In this document: positions 33,708-42,742 of the stretch, piece by piece | Layout of the letters: every line of letters begins with the position of its first letter | How positions within the stretch are numbered: the first letter of the stretch is position 1 | Assembly (NCBI GenBank): GCA_910586205.1 | Contig: CAJUGD010000007.1 | Coordinates: forward strand, 10,638-74,637 | Source: an uncultured Lachnospiraceae bacterium | GTDB lineage: Bacteria > Bacillota > Clostridia > Lachnospirales > Lachnospiraceae | Reading direction: 5' to 3' | Length of the DNA stretch: 64,000 nucleotides | Notes under the pieces: model-generated | What the model saw: the letters and a program-made list of their open reading frames with translations, nothing else | The model's database searches: none | Told to the model about the DNA's origin: nothing | Position numbers and translations under genes: made by a program

Positions 33708-34727
33708 TTAATTGTTTATCAGCTTATCGCTCTCATTGTTCCAGCTGTACAGCTTCCGGATCTCCTCTCCGATCTTCTCTGAAGAATGCTCTGCAGCCAG
33801 CTTTCTCATAGCCTTAAAGTGCACCTGACGGCCTGAGGAAGACATATCCAGCAAAAATTCCTTGGCAAAGGTGCCGTCCTGGATATCTGCCAGAATCTTT
33901 TTCATGGTCTTCTTAGTCTCCTCTGTGATCAGCTTCGGCCCTGTCACATAATCACCGTATTCAGCCGTATTGGAAATGGAATATCTCATTCCGGCAAAAC
34001 CGGACTGATAAATCAAATCCACAATCAGCTTCATCTCATGGATACATTCAAAGTATGCATTTCTGGGATCATAGCCAGCCTCCACCAATGTCTCAAAACC
34101 AGCCTGCATCAATGCGCACACTCCGCCGCAGAGCACAGCCTGCTCACCAAACAGATCCGTCTCTGTCTCGGTGCGGAAGGTGGTCTCCAAAACGCCTGCC
34201 CTTGCCCCGCCGATTGCCAGCGCATAGGCCAATGCGATCTCCAAAGCTTTCCCGGTAGCATCCTGCTCTACTGCCACCAGACAGGGAACTCCCTTGCCCT
34301 CCTGATATTCAGAGCGAACCGTGTGGCCAGGTCCCTTTGGAGCGATCATGGTCACATCCACATTCTTCGGCGGATTAATGCAGCCGAAATGAATATTAAA
34401 CCCATGGGCAAACATCAGCATGTTCCCTTCCTCTAAGTTCGGCTCAATATCCTTCTTATACATGTCAGCCTGCAGCTCATCATTAATCAAAATCATAATA
34501 ATGTCAGCTTTTTTTGCCGCCTCTGCCGCTGTGTACACCTCAAACCCCTGCGCCTCTGCCCGTGCCCAGGATTTGCTTCCCTCATAAAGACCGATGATTA
34601 CATGACAGCCTGACTCCTTTGCGTTCAATGCATGGGCATGGCCCTGGCTTCCATAGCCAATGACCGCAATGGTCCTGCCCTCCAGCATGGACAAGTTACA
34701 ATCTTCCTGATAATAAATCTTTGCCAT
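33708..34727 (-). CDS. ilvC: Ketol-acid reductoisomerase
   Basis: 339 residues, class I enzyme: Rossmann motif IAVIGYGSQGHAHALNAKESG, cofactor loop GLYEGSKSW, PKGPGHTVRSEY, and the metal-binding helices with DLFGEQAVLCGG and FECIHEMKLIVDLIY. Converts acetolactate or acetohydroxybutyrate in valine and isoleucine synthesis. GAGGAGG lies 6-7 nt before the ATG. Downstream of ilvN but separated by a 152-bp palindromic element. The large acetolactate synthase subunit ilvB is not in this window. Confidence 0.97.
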   Translation of the reverse strand: MAKIYYQEDCNLSMLEGRTIAVIGYGSQGHAHALNAKESGCHVIIGLYEGSKSWARAEAQGFEVYTAAEAAKKADIIMILINDELQADMYKKDIEPNLEEGNMLMFAHGFNIHFGCINPPKNVDVTMIAPKGPGHTVRSEYQEGKGVPCLVAVEQDATGKALEIALAYALAIGGARAGVLETTFRTETETDLFGEQAVLCGGVCALMQAGFETLVEAGYDPRNAYFECIHEMKLIVDLIYQSGFAGMRYSISNTAEYGDYVTGPKLITEETKKTMKKILADIQDGTFAKEFLLDMSSSGRQVHFKAMRKLAAEHSSEKIGEEIRKLYSWNNESDKLINN

Positions 34728-34870
34728 ATTTCTTTCCTCCTCATATGTTTCCGCCCCGCTTGCAGACGGCGCAGAATGATAACTTTTATGATTTCCTTAT
34801 GCCCTTTATTTCCAATGTAAAGAATCTTTTTCTATACCTCGCTGCCTGAAGCGGGGTAGTTGACCAGAGC

Positions 34871-35022
34871 GTGTCTGAAAATTCATTCCCGCCAGATGCA
34901 CGCCCCGCTTTGCGGGAGATTTGGCCCTCATTCGGTCAACGCAGCCTGCTACGCCTCCCTCATTCGGGTCAAATCTCCCACAAATTGTGACGCACATCTG
35001 ACGGAAAGCAATTTTCAGACAC
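34871..35022. repeat. 152-bp palindromic element (MITE-like) between ilvN and ilvC
   Basis: Perfect 13-bp terminal inverted repeats GTGTCTGAAAATT (34871-34883) and AATTTTCAGACAC (35010-35022), with further pairing inside: CAGATG/CATCTG, GGGAGATTTG (34914-34923)/CAAATCTCCC (34970-34979). The centre has a direct repeat CCCTCATTCGG. It abuts the ilvN stop codon within 4 nt. Folded RNA would be a long stem. Origin as a non-autonomous mobile or REP-like element is inferred; no transposase is present. Confidence 0.7.
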
Positions 35023-35025
35023 ACT

Positions 35026-35526
35026 CTAAGGCAGATAACGGATATCCTGAGAACCTCTGGAAAGACCGGTCAGGCCGGTCCTTGCCAGCTCTAAAATCTC
35101 GTAATCCTCCAAAAGATTAATCAGCGCGTCCAGCTTTGACTGATCGCCGGTCAGCATGACGGTCAGGGAATCCTTCCCCACATCTACAATCGTGGCTCGG
35201 AAAATATCGGAGATCGCGCCGATTGCCTGACGCTCACTGGCATTTGCCTTTACCTTTACCATGATCAGCTCCCGGTATACCGCCTGTCCGGGCCGCAGTT
35301 CTTTAATGTCCCGCACATCCTCCAGCTTACGAAGCTGTTTTTCAATCTGCTCTAATATCTCCTGATCCCCTAAGGATACCACTGTCATCCGGGAATACCG
35401 CTCGTCTGCGGTCACGCCTACCGTCAAGCTCTCAATATTGTAGCCACGGCGGCTGAACAGCCCGGCTACCCGGCTTAAAACACCGGCGGTATTGTCCACC
35501 AGTAATGATAATACGATCCTATCCAT
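35026..35526 (-). CDS. ilvN: Acetolactate synthase regulatory (small) subunit
   Basis: 166 residues: N-terminal ACT domain (LSLLVDNTAGVLSRVAGLFSRRGYNIESLTVG) that binds the feedback inhibitor valine, and the C-terminal ALS_ss_C domain (YRELIMVKVKAN, ISDIFRATIVDVG). Also called ilvH. It needs the catalytic subunit IlvB, which is not adjacent here: an unusual separation. TATAAT-type promoter 80 nt upstream without a T-box or leader peptide that I can see. Stop TAG 35026-35028 touches the palindromic element. Confidence 0.94.
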   Translation of the reverse strand: MDRIVLSLLVDNTAGVLSRVAGLFSRRGYNIESLTVGVTADERYSRMTVVSLGDQEILEQIEKQLRKLEDVRDIKELRPGQAVYRELIMVKVKANASERQAIGAISDIFRATIVDVGKDSLTVMLTGDQSKLDALINLLEDYEILELARTGLTGLSRGSQDIRYLP

Positions 35527-35604
35527 GGTATTTCACCCTTTCTCTCAACCCATACGGCCCGTCAAACCAGGTAACCTCGAGCCGCAGCTTGTCGCGTTCT
35601 TTTA

Positions 35605-35633
35605 ATCATAACAATCCTGCTTCTGTTTGTCAA
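35605..35633 (-). promoter_or_regulatory. Sigma-A promoter of ilvN-ilvC
   Basis: Minus strand TTGACA (35633-35628), 17 nt, TATGAT (35610-35605). Confidence 0.85.
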
Positions 35634-36089
35634 CTGAATTAAAGGAATGCATAAGATTCCTTCAGGTTATATTAATACCATCAGATTATATCTTTTTTTC
35701 ATAATTTTACTTGTTCAAGACCTATCAAGTAACATTCTTATTGTCAAAATATAAACAATTATGTAAAAAACTTTACTGTTTGGAGAAATTGTGCTAACAT
35801 ATTAACAGGAAAATCAAACGGGAGTTTTCCGAAAATACCATCCCTGTTTTTATGTTTGCTTTACCCTATGAAATAGGAAATTCTCTATCTGTCCATTCAT
35901 ATTGCTGATGAATGATGGAGCGGATATTTCTTATAATCAAATTAAGGCATCACAAACAGAGCTTCACAAAAACTCTGGTATGGCAGGTTTTCCGGAATAT
36001 TCTCAAACTTAATGGCAGAAGGAAGTGTGATCACACACCTTTCCCATGCTGTTATTTAAAATTAAAAGGTTAAAATTCAAGGAGGTAGT
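35634..36089. other. Intergenic region before the 36-kb MCP
   Basis: 455 bp, AT-rich, without a gene. Holds CCATTCAT/ATGAATGaTGG (about 35894-35922) and CAGAG/CTCTG hairpins. TTTACT-17-TAACAT near 35780 is a weak promoter candidate. No sigma-28 site as clear as those of the flagellins, and I could not fit a c-di-GMP riboswitch. Confidence 0.4.
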
Positions 36090-36122
36090 ATGAAACATGA
36101 AGAACCTAAAAATTTCCGTTAA
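36090..36122 (+). CDS. Possible 10-codon upstream ORF overlapping the MCP start
   Basis: AGGAGG (36080-36085) is 4 nt from ATG 36090, which encodes MKHEEPKNFR and stops at TAA 36120-36122, out of frame with and overlapping the MCP that starts at 36097. It may lower MCP translation; it could also be chance. Confidence 0.25.
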   Translation: MKHEEPKNFR

Positions 36123-37782
36123 ACTGCTGATTGCCTTTGGCACCATATTGATTGCAACACTGGCTCTTGGCATTACGGCTCTGGTCTCCATTCAGACATT
36201 GGACAAGATTGCTGAGGAATATGCCACCAGATCTATTCCCAGTATCAACTATCTGTGGACTGCCAGACGCGCGGTCCAGGCAACAGAGAAGATGGCCTTG
36301 GAAGCCACTATCGTGATGACGCCGGAGGAGCTTGAGGCCACAGAAAACAGTATGCTGGAAGAACGAGGCTCCTTAGACCAGGCTCTGAAGGATTTGCTGG
36401 CTGTTTCTCCTCAGTATCAGAAGCAGGTGGATTCCATACAGGCAGAGCTGGCTAATGTAACCGCTTTCCGCAAACAGCTTTTGGAGGAAGCCCACAAGTT
36501 TACCACCGAAGGCAATGCCCGGGCCTATGAGATTTACAAAACGGATTACCATGACAGCTTTGAGAAGGCCAGACTTGCCATGGTTTCTCTTACAGAGGAT
36601 GTGAACAACCAGATAGCAGAGGATTATTCTGCTGCCCAGCGGACGAGGAACATTGCAATCGCCATTACCATATGTATTTTCGTTATTGCCATTGTGGTGA
36701 TCGTAATCTTCATCAACGTGCTGATCCAGCAGATTGTAGTTCCTGTCCGGACCTTGGAGCATGCCGCAACATTAGTGGCACAAGGAAACTTAGACACGGA
36801 AGTAGACTATCATTCTGAAGACGAGATCGGTCTGCTGTCAAACAGCATCCGCACCCTGATCTCTGTATTAAAGAATATTATCAACGATGTGGACTATCTT
36901 TTGGATCAGATGGCCGGCGGCAATTTTACGGTTCACACGCAAGCAGAAAAGGATTATGTAGGAACCTTTAACAGCCTCTTAGGCTCCCTGCGCAAGCTGA
37001 AAAACCGCTTAAGCGAGACTCTCCAGCAGATTGACATTTCTGCAGACCAGGTTAATTCCGGCGGCGGACAGGTGTCCAGCGGCGCACAGGCACTGGCTCA
37101 GGGAGCTACCGAACAGGCATCCTCTGTACAGGAGCTGGCAGATACCATTAAGGATATTTCTGTTAAGATTGAGGCCACTGCAGATCATGCCAAGACTGCA
37201 AAGGCTGAGAACATTCAGTCTCATGAGCTGATTCAGGTATGCTCCGGCCATATGGACGAGCTGATGAATGCTATGAGCGCTATCAATGAAAAATCCAAAG
37301 AAATCAGCAAGGTTATTAAAACCATTGAAGATATTGCTTTCCAGACAAATATCCTGGCATTAAACGCTGCTGTGGAAGCTGCCCGGGCCGGAAGCGCCGG
37401 TAAAGGTTTTGCCGTGGTTGCAGATGAAGTGCGGAACTTAGCCACAAAATCTCAGGAAGCATCCAAGAGCAGCGCCGCTCTCATTGAAGAAACCGTCAAA
37501 GCCGTGGAGGACGGAAGCAGACTGTCTGATGAGACGGAGAAAGCTCTGCAGAATGTGGTAGACAGCGCAAAGAAAATCCTGGATGCCGTATCACTGATTT
37601 CAGACGCCACAGAAGAACAGTCCCTTGCTGTATCCCAGGTAACGATTGGAATTGACCAGATCTCCAGTGTAGTGCAGACCAACTCTGCTACGGCAGAGGA
37701 AAGCGCCGCTGCCAGTGAGGAGCTGTCCAGTCAGGCTTCTATCTTAAAGAGTCTGGTGGGACAATTCCGGTTTTCCAAATAA
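36097..37782 (+). CDS. Methyl-accepting chemotaxis protein, 4HB_MCP type
   Basis: 561 residues: helix 1 (about 10-32), four-helix outer sensor (about 35-185), helix 2 (about 188-212, IAIAITICIFVIAIVVIVIF), HAMP (VPVRTLEHAATLVAQGNLD), MA domain with EDIAFQTNILALNAAVEAARAGSAGKG and the end LVGQFRFSK. The cytoplasmic half is close to the three MCPs at 11-17 kb while the sensor differs. AGGAGG lies 11 nt before the ATG, longer than usual, and a short frame uses the nearer ATG. Monocistronic with a strong terminator. Confidence 0.93.
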   Translation: MKNLKISVKLLIAFGTILIATLALGITALVSIQTLDKIAEEYATRSIPSINYLWTARRAVQATEKMALEATIVMTPEELEATENSMLEERGSLDQALKDLLAVSPQYQKQVDSIQAELANVTAFRKQLLEEAHKFTTEGNARAYEIYKTDYHDSFEKARLAMVSLTEDVNNQIAEDYSAAQRTRNIAIAITICIFVIAIVVIVIFINVLIQQIVVPVRTLEHAATLVAQGNLDTEVDYHSEDEIGLLSNSIRTLISVLKNIINDVDYLLDQMAGGNFTVHTQAEKDYVGTFNSLLGSLRKLKNRLSETLQQIDISADQVNSGGGQVSSGAQALAQGATEQASSVQELADTIKDISVKIEATADHAKTAKAENIQSHELIQVCSGHMDELMNAMSAINEKSKEISKVIKTIEDIAFQTNILALNAAVEAARAGSAGKGFAVVADEVRNLATKSQEASKSSAALIEETVKAVEDGSRLSDETEKALQNVVDSAKKILDAVSLISDATEEQSLAVSQVTIGIDQISSVVQTNSATAEESAAASEELSSQASILKSLVGQFRFSK

Positions 37783-37807
37783 TAGAATTACATAAGATTT
37801 TCCTCTT

Positions 37808-37857
37808 AAAAACCGGGAGGACAGATTCCCTTATAAGGATCTGTCCTCCCGGTTTTT
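37808..37857. terminator. Strong terminator (bidirectional) between MCP and AEC genes
   Basis: AAAACCGGGAGGACAGAT pairs perfectly with ATCTGTCCTCCCGGTTTT, 12-base loop, T-run. Confidence 0.92.
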
Positions 37858-37953
37858 ATCTTTCTGCTTCTCACTATGGAAGATGTCGCTTCGCGGCCCC
37901 GTTTTCGCACAGCGCAGCAAGTGCGCAGACCTATTTCGGAGGATTCGAGACTT

Positions 37954-38874
37954 TTACAGCAATATCATCAATGCACCTGTAATCATCACAATACTGACCA
38001 CAATGGACAGGGAATTGACTGCGCTGGCCAGTTCCACATCTCCGTTCAGCTTTCCGGTAAAAGCAGGGGCCACAGAAGACACGGGGCCTAAGGCAATCAG
38101 GGCCAATGCCTGCCTTACCTCCAATTCATAGGGAAGCAGCCAATATGCCGCCATGGCAAAGCCTATGCCCATTCCATACCGCATCAGCAAAATACGCAGG
38201 ATTCTTGCCAGCTTCTGTCTCTCCATGTGGATCTCAAACCCGATTCCGATCATCAGCAGAGCCAGAAATGCATTGGCATTGCCCACTGTCCCCGCATAAG
38301 CTGTCACCATCTCCGGCAGAGAGATTCCAAGTACTGCCAATAAGGTCATGATCAGATAGGCGTCAAAAGGCAAAGAAGAAACCAAACTCTTAAACACGTT
38401 TTTCACAGAAGGCCGCTCTCCGGTCCCTGACGCTATGGACGCCATGGTAAATGTTGCCCCTGTACACATAACCGCATTTCCTGCATCAAACAGGCTGGTA
38501 GCGGCAAATCCCACGGGACCCAAAAAGCTTTGGACAAAAGGCAGGGTAAAATTGCCGATATTATACCCGGACAGGTTAATCATATCAAATGCCCTCTGCT
38601 GTCTGGTTCCACCCAGATTAATAAGATATCCTGCCAAAACCATTATCAGGTTGCCCGCTAATCCCAGCACACACATAAAGAGAAGGGAATTGTCCATGGA
38701 AATGCGGCTGAAATTCGAGATAATGGCACAGGGCAGGGTAATGCGCACCACTACCTTTGAAAAAAGATAAAAATCATCTGGATGAAAAAATCCCCGCTTT
38801 TTCAAAACATATCCGGTAACAATGATCAGAATAAATGCTGCCGCTTTGGCCAGCACAGTCAAAATCCCTGTCAT
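37954..38874 (-). CDS. AEC family (auxin efflux carrier-type) transporter
   Basis: 306 residues, about ten membrane helices. FILIIVTGYVLKKRGFF at the N-terminus, the mid-protein NLSGYNIGNFTLPFVQSFLG and the C-terminal half APAFTGKLNGDVELASAVNSLS are typical for the family. Bacterial members export or exchange organic acids such as malate or citrate; the substrate here is unknown. Start ATG 38874 (MTGILTV) is favoured by AAAAGGAGAG just upstream; the longer frame to 38910 lacks a site. Monocistronic. Confidence 0.85.
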   Translation of the reverse strand: MTGILTVLAKAAAFILIIVTGYVLKKRGFFHPDDFYLFSKVVVRITLPCAIISNFSRISMDNSLLFMCVLGLAGNLIMVLAGYLINLGGTRQQRAFDMINLSGYNIGNFTLPFVQSFLGPVGFAATSLFDAGNAVMCTGATFTMASIASGTGERPSVKNVFKSLVSSLPFDAYLIMTLLAVLGISLPEMVTAYAGTVGNANAFLALLMIGIGFEIHMERQKLARILRILLMRYGMGIGFAMAAYWLLPYELEVRQALALIALGPVSSVAPAFTGKLNGDVELASAVNSLSIVVSIVMITGALMILL

Positions 38875-38978
38875 AACACTCTCCTTTTCCCTTGCTGCGG
38901 TTGACTGCATGTAAAGTAACCCTCATGACACGTTTTCGCACAGTCCAGCCACTGTTTATCCATCTTTGTATCCGCATT

Positions 38979-39007
38979 ATTCTACCAGATATCCTTATCA
39001 GGCGCAA
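38979..39007 (-). promoter_or_regulatory. Promoter of the AEC transporter
   Basis: Minus strand TTGCGC (39007-39002), 17 nt, TAGAAT (38984-38979), about 105 nt before the start. The rest of 38875-39200 is AT-rich without a visible gene. Confidence 0.5.
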
Positions 39008-39200
39008 CCAGTTTTTCCCATTTTAACCCTGACTTTGCCGTTAAAATGCTGGTTATACATTTTTTCCCTAATTATTCACAAAACTTTCACACTCTCGCGG
39101 AAATTTAATAAAAAATCAATAGTTTTTTTTCTTCATTTGTAGTAAACTCATGTTTGCAGCAAGTATTGTTCTTTTAACTATTTCTCAAGAGGAGTGATTC

Positions 39201-40031
39201 GTGATTATGAAAAAAACATTGTTAACCGCAGCTATTTTTACTATGGTTCTGGGCACGGCTGCCTGTTCTTCTAAGGGAGGCGACACTGCCCCCACCACCA
39301 CGGCTGCTGAGACCACCACAGCGGCAGAGACTACCACAGCCGCCGAGACAGAGGAGACTACGCTGGGTGAAGACGTGGAAGAAGTCTCCATGACCGGTGT
39401 CATCACGGCCATTGACGACAAGATACTTACCGTAAAAAGCGATGACGATGACAGCGAAAAGAAGTATGATCTTTCCAAGGCTGAGGTGAACCAGGAGTTT
39501 CCCTTTGCAGAAGGAGACCTGGTAGAGATCATGTATCCCTATGAAACCACCGCAGATCCGGTTCCTGTTATTTCACTGGAAGTATTAGAGTCTGTTCTCG
39601 CCGAGAATACAGACCCGTCTGCCACCGGCATTGTCAAGGAAGCCTCTGATACTGCCCTTACCCTTGAGCTTGAAGATGGAGAAAGTTATACCATTGCCAT
39701 TGCCAATGCCTATATTATCGCGGACAACGGCATTACTGCCGGCAAGGAAGCCACTGTCACCTTTATCGGTGATCTGGATGACGAGCCCATGGCTACCAAG
39801 GTTGTCATGGCAGATTCCTACAGCAACTCGGATGCCGAGCGGAATGCATTTATAGGCAAGGTGGCCCAGATTGAGGAAGGAAGCATTGTCTTGCAGTCAG
39901 CCTCCGGAGAATACTTTACCTTTGTATCAGAAGACCTGGACTTTTCTTCAAAGAAAGTCGGAGACACGGTGCGCGTCTTCTATACCGGCACTGTCACCGG
40001 CAAATCCATTGCTGCCGAGGAGATCGAGTAA
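39201..40031 (+). CDS. Lipoprotein with Thr/Glu repeat linker, unknown function
   Basis: 276 residues. Lipoprotein signal peptide with Cys22 in GTAAC|SSK, then the low-complexity linker TTTAAE repeated four times with small changes, then three similar units of about 65-75 residues (SMTGVITAIDDKILTVKSD, SATGIVKEASDTALTLELED, AFIGKVAQIEEGSIVLQSAS) that look like small OB/SH3-type beta-barrels. GTG 39201 has AGGAG 6 nt upstream and is favoured over ATG 39207. Outer face of the membrane. Followed by a strong terminator. No enzymatic motif. Confidence 0.75.
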   Translation: MIMKKTLLTAAIFTMVLGTAACSSKGGDTAPTTTAAETTTAAETTTAAETEETTLGEDVEEVSMTGVITAIDDKILTVKSDDDDSEKKYDLSKAEVNQEFPFAEGDLVEIMYPYETTADPVPVISLEVLESVLAENTDPSATGIVKEASDTALTLELEDGESYTIAIANAYIIADNGITAGKEATVTFIGDLDDEPMATKVVMADSYSNSDAERNAFIGKVAQIEEGSIVLQSASGEYFTFVSEDLDFSSKKVGDTVRVFYTGTVTGKSIAAEEIE

Positions 40032-40057
40032 AGATAACACAAATAAAACGCAGAATG

Positions 40058-40113
40058 AAAGCCTGCTGTATCCAGGAGCATATTTTTGTTCCAGGATACA
40101 GCAGGCTTTTTTG
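40058..40113 (+). terminator. Terminator after the lipoprotein gene
   Basis: AAAGCCTGCTGTATCC pairs with GGATACAGCAGGCTTT, T-run follows. Confidence 0.9.
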
Positions 40114-40148
40114 TCTGATAGAATCAGCCACATAACCAAATTCCGGAA

Positions 40149-40796
40149 TTATTCGATATCATACCCAACCATTTTAATATACTGCACAATCATCTCCACC
40201 ACCTGATCCAGCTCTATCCGGCTTGCATTAATAGGAAGATCATAGTTGGCTACATCCTCCCATTCCTTTCCTGTAAAGTAGTGGTGATATTCCCGCCGCT
40301 GTTTTGTGATCCGGTTCAGCTTTGATAAGGCTTCCTTTGTATCCACAATCCCGTCCACTGCCATGGTCCGGCGAATACAGGTATCTGTATCTGCATACAC
40401 AAAAATCTTGATCAGATCTTCCTTGCCCGCTGACTCCAGCACAAAATCCGCACAGCGTCCCACAATCACACAGGATTCCGTATTTGCTAATTCCCGAATT
40501 ACCTCAGACTGAAACTTAAACAAATTCTCCGGCGAGGTAACATCCCCCTCTGTCTTGGGCGCTCCCACAGGTGCATGGCGCATTCCTCCCACAATCCTGC
40601 GGAGCAGGTTATTGCCTGCCTTTTCGTCTGCCAGCCGAAAGTACTGCTCTCCCACTGCGCTTTTCTCTGCTGTCATATGGAGAATCTCATCGTCATAAAA
40701 AGGAATCCCTAACCGTTGGGCCAGCTTTTTCCCTACAATCCTCCCCCCGCTTCCGTACTGCCGCTCAATGGTGATCACCAGCTTGCTTTTGTCCAT
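40149..40796 (-). CDS. Cytidylate kinase-like family protein
   Basis: 215 residues. N-terminal ITIERQYGSGGRIVGKKLAQRLG is the P-loop variant of the cytidylate-kinase-like AAA family; YDDEIL and VIVGRCADFVL follow, then an Arg-rich lid (CIRRTMAV, RITKQRREYHHYFTG). It probably binds ATP; the substrate is not known and true CMP kinase is a separate gene in most Clostridia. ATG 40796 (MDKSKLVI) is chosen for the GGAAGGAGGAGG site about 7 nt upstream. Confidence 0.82.
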   Translation of the reverse strand: MDKSKLVITIERQYGSGGRIVGKKLAQRLGIPFYDDEILHMTAEKSAVGEQYFRLADEKAGNNLLRRIVGGMRHAPVGAPKTEGDVTSPENLFKFQSEVIRELANTESCVIVGRCADFVLESAGKEDLIKIFVYADTDTCIRRTMAVDGIVDTKEALSKLNRITKQRREYHHYFTGKEWEDVANYDLPINASRIELDQVVEMIVQYIKMVGYDIE

Positions 40797-40872
40797 AAAA
40801 TACCTCCTCCTTCCTTTCCAATCCGTTTTTTTAAGTATACCACAAATTCCTTTCCCTGCGAACCCATAAAAC

Positions 40873-40904
40873 AAAAAAGCCCTGTCCAAAAGACAAGACT
40901 TTTC
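40873..40904 (-). terminator. Terminator of the three-gene ABC transporter operon
   Basis: Minus strand AAGTCTTGTC pairs with GACAGGGCTT (two wobble pairs), followed by TTTTTTG, just after the ATPase stop. Confidence 0.75.
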
Positions 40905-40909
40905 ATCCT

Positions 40910-41707
40910 TTATTTTGTGAGCATCATTCTGTCATTGGCAAAGCTTCCTCCGCTGGCCTCTGCAAACTTGTGCAGAAGATCATCCACCGTAAGCTTCTTT
41001 TTCTCCTCCCCTGACACATCATAAATGATCTGTCCGTCATTCATCATGATCAGCCGATTGCCGATGTGAATGGCATCCCGCATATTATGTGTAATCATCA
41101 GGGTAGTCAAATGATCCTGATTGACAATGGTTTCTGTTGTCTCCAAAACCTTTGCCGCTGTCTTTGGATCCAGCGCTGCCGTGTGTTCATCTAACAAAAG
41201 CAGCTTAGGCTTTTCCAAGGTTGCCATCAAAAGGGTAAGCGCCTGTCTTTGTCCTCCGGAAAGCAGGCCCACCTTCGAGGTTAAGCGGTTCTCCAGCCCC
41301 AAATTCAGCTTTGCCAAAAGATCCCGGTACAGCTTTCTCTCACTGTTTACAATGCCGGGCTTTAAGGTGCGCCTGTGCCCTCTGCGAAGCGCCAGGGCAA
41401 GATTCTCCTCAATTCCCATGGTGGCAGCCGTACCATTCATAGGATCCTGGAACACCCGTCCTAAAAACGCTGCCCTTTTATGTTCTGACAGCATGGTAAC
41501 ATCCTTGCCGTCAATAAGGATCTTCCCTTCATCTACCCGCCATGTTCCGGCAATAGCATTTAAAAGAGTGGATTTTCCGGCGCCGTTTCCTCCGATAACT
41601 GTCACAAAATCCCCGTCTTCCAAGGTCAGGTTCAGCCCCCGAAGGGCTTTCTTTTCATTGACTGTCCCTGTATTAAAGGTCTTTGATATATTCATCACCT
41701 TAAGCAT
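40910..41707 (-). CDS. ABC transporter ATP-binding protein (TrpZ-like)
   Basis: 265 residues: Walker A GGNGAGKSTLL, signature LLSGGQRQALTLLMA, Walker B LLLLDEHTAALD, switch His in MITHNMRD. It overlaps the permease gene by 8 nt and completes a substrate-binding protein, permease, ATPase set of the uncharacterised PF04392-associated type (TrpXYZ-like). Confidence 0.92.
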   Translation of the reverse strand: MLKVMNISKTFNTGTVNEKKALRGLNLTLEDGDFVTVIGGNGAGKSTLLNAIAGTWRVDEGKILIDGKDVTMLSEHKRAAFLGRVFQDPMNGTAATMGIEENLALALRRGHRRTLKPGIVNSERKLYRDLLAKLNLGLENRLTSKVGLLSGGQRQALTLLMATLEKPKLLLLDEHTAALDPKTAAKVLETTETIVNQDHLTTLMITHNMRDAIHIGNRLIMMNDGQIIYDVSGEEKKKLTVDDLLHKFAEASGGSFANDRMMLTK

Positions 41708-42641
41708 CGGCTCTGCCTCCTTTCCCTCCGAATTTCATCCTGCACCAGCTCCAGAAGTTTAAGATCCGCTGTCTCATGGTGGAAATGCCCAAAAATACTG
41801 CTACCACCAGGGCTGACAGCAGCTTTAAAAGATCCGTGTCCAATCCCATGGCAATGACAAACTGCAGAACCAGATAATAGATAATGGATCCGAAAGCCAC
41901 CCCCAAAAGCCGGAAGCCAAAATTCACAAATACCTTTCCGAAAATCGCCTCCCCGATAATCACGGCCGCCAAACCAATGACAATGGCTCCCCGGCCCATA
42001 TTAATATCCGCAAAGCCCTGATACTGGGTAAGCAAAGCGCCGGATAAGGCTACCAGCCCGTTGGAAATCATCAGACCTAACACCCTGTTTAAATCTGTGT
42101 TGATTCCCTGGGCCCTGGCCATTTTATCATTGCATCCTGTGGCCCTTAAGGAGCAGCCTAACTCTGTGCCAAAAAACCAGTACAAAAACAGGATCAGTAA
42201 AATAATCAAAACAGCCACGATCAAAATCGTATTTTTATAGAAAGGAACGTTTTTAATAAAACGGAGGGAAATCAGAAGCTGAAACTTATCCACATTAATG
42301 GCCTGATTTGCCTTCCCCATAATTTTCAAATTCACAGAATACAGCCCAAGCTGTGTCAGGATTCCGGAAAGAATGGCAGGAATCCCCATAAAGGTATGAA
42401 AAATGCCTGTGACCAGCCCGCACACCATCCCTGCTAAAACCGCTCCGGCAAGAGCTGCCCACACATTCTGCCCTTTTAACATCATCATAATACAGACTGC
42501 GCCGCCGGTACATAACGAGCCGTCCACAGTCAGATCCGCTATATCCAGAATGCGATAGGTGATATACACACCAATCGCCATTATTCCCCATATCAATCCC
42601 TGGGCCACCGCCCCAGGCAGTGCATTCAACAAACTTGTCAT
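41700..42641 (-). CDS. ABC transporter permease (TrpY-like)
   Basis: 313 residues, about eight to nine membrane helices, related to branched-chain-amino-acid/ribose type permeases (AVGVYITYRILDIADLTVDGSL, GRGAIVIGLAAVIIGEAIFG). The last helix pair ends in a basic tail. Lies between the substrate-binding and ATPase genes, so a complete importer. Substrate unknown; TrpXYZ relatives in streptococci are linked to tryptophan by T-boxes, but no T-box is present here. Confidence 0.9.
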   Translation of the reverse strand: MTSLLNALPGAVAQGLIWGIMAIGVYITYRILDIADLTVDGSLCTGGAVCIMMMLKGQNVWAALAGAVLAGMVCGLVTGIFHTFMGIPAILSGILTQLGLYSVNLKIMGKANQAINVDKFQLLISLRFIKNVPFYKNTILIVAVLIILLILFLYWFFGTELGCSLRATGCNDKMARAQGINTDLNRVLGLMISNGLVALSGALLTQYQGFADINMGRGAIVIGLAAVIIGEAIFGKVFVNFGFRLLGVAFGSIIYYLVLQFVIAMGLDTDLLKLLSALVVAVFLGISTMRQRILNFWSWCRMKFGGKGGRADA

Positions 42642-42742
42642 ATCGATTCATCCTTGTTCTGCATTAATGTTATTCAAAGGTACAGCGGGAGGAAAGCATT
42701 TCCCGTCCCGCTGCCTGGCTTTTTGTACGCTGTTTGTCCTTT

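Noticed and set aside
34806..35120. Two small frames on opposite strands between ilvN and ilvC with similar peptides (CLKI...RQM...CGRF)
   Set aside because: Both result from the symmetry of the palindromic element; no ribosome binding site fits.
34728..35640. T-box or leader-peptide attenuator for ilvN-ilvC
   Set aside because: The 80-nt stretch between promoter and ilvN has no T-box sequence, specifier or terminator.
35634..36089. c-di-GMP riboswitch before the MCP
   Set aside because: Hairpins are present, but the conserved class I core and tetraloop receptor could not be placed.
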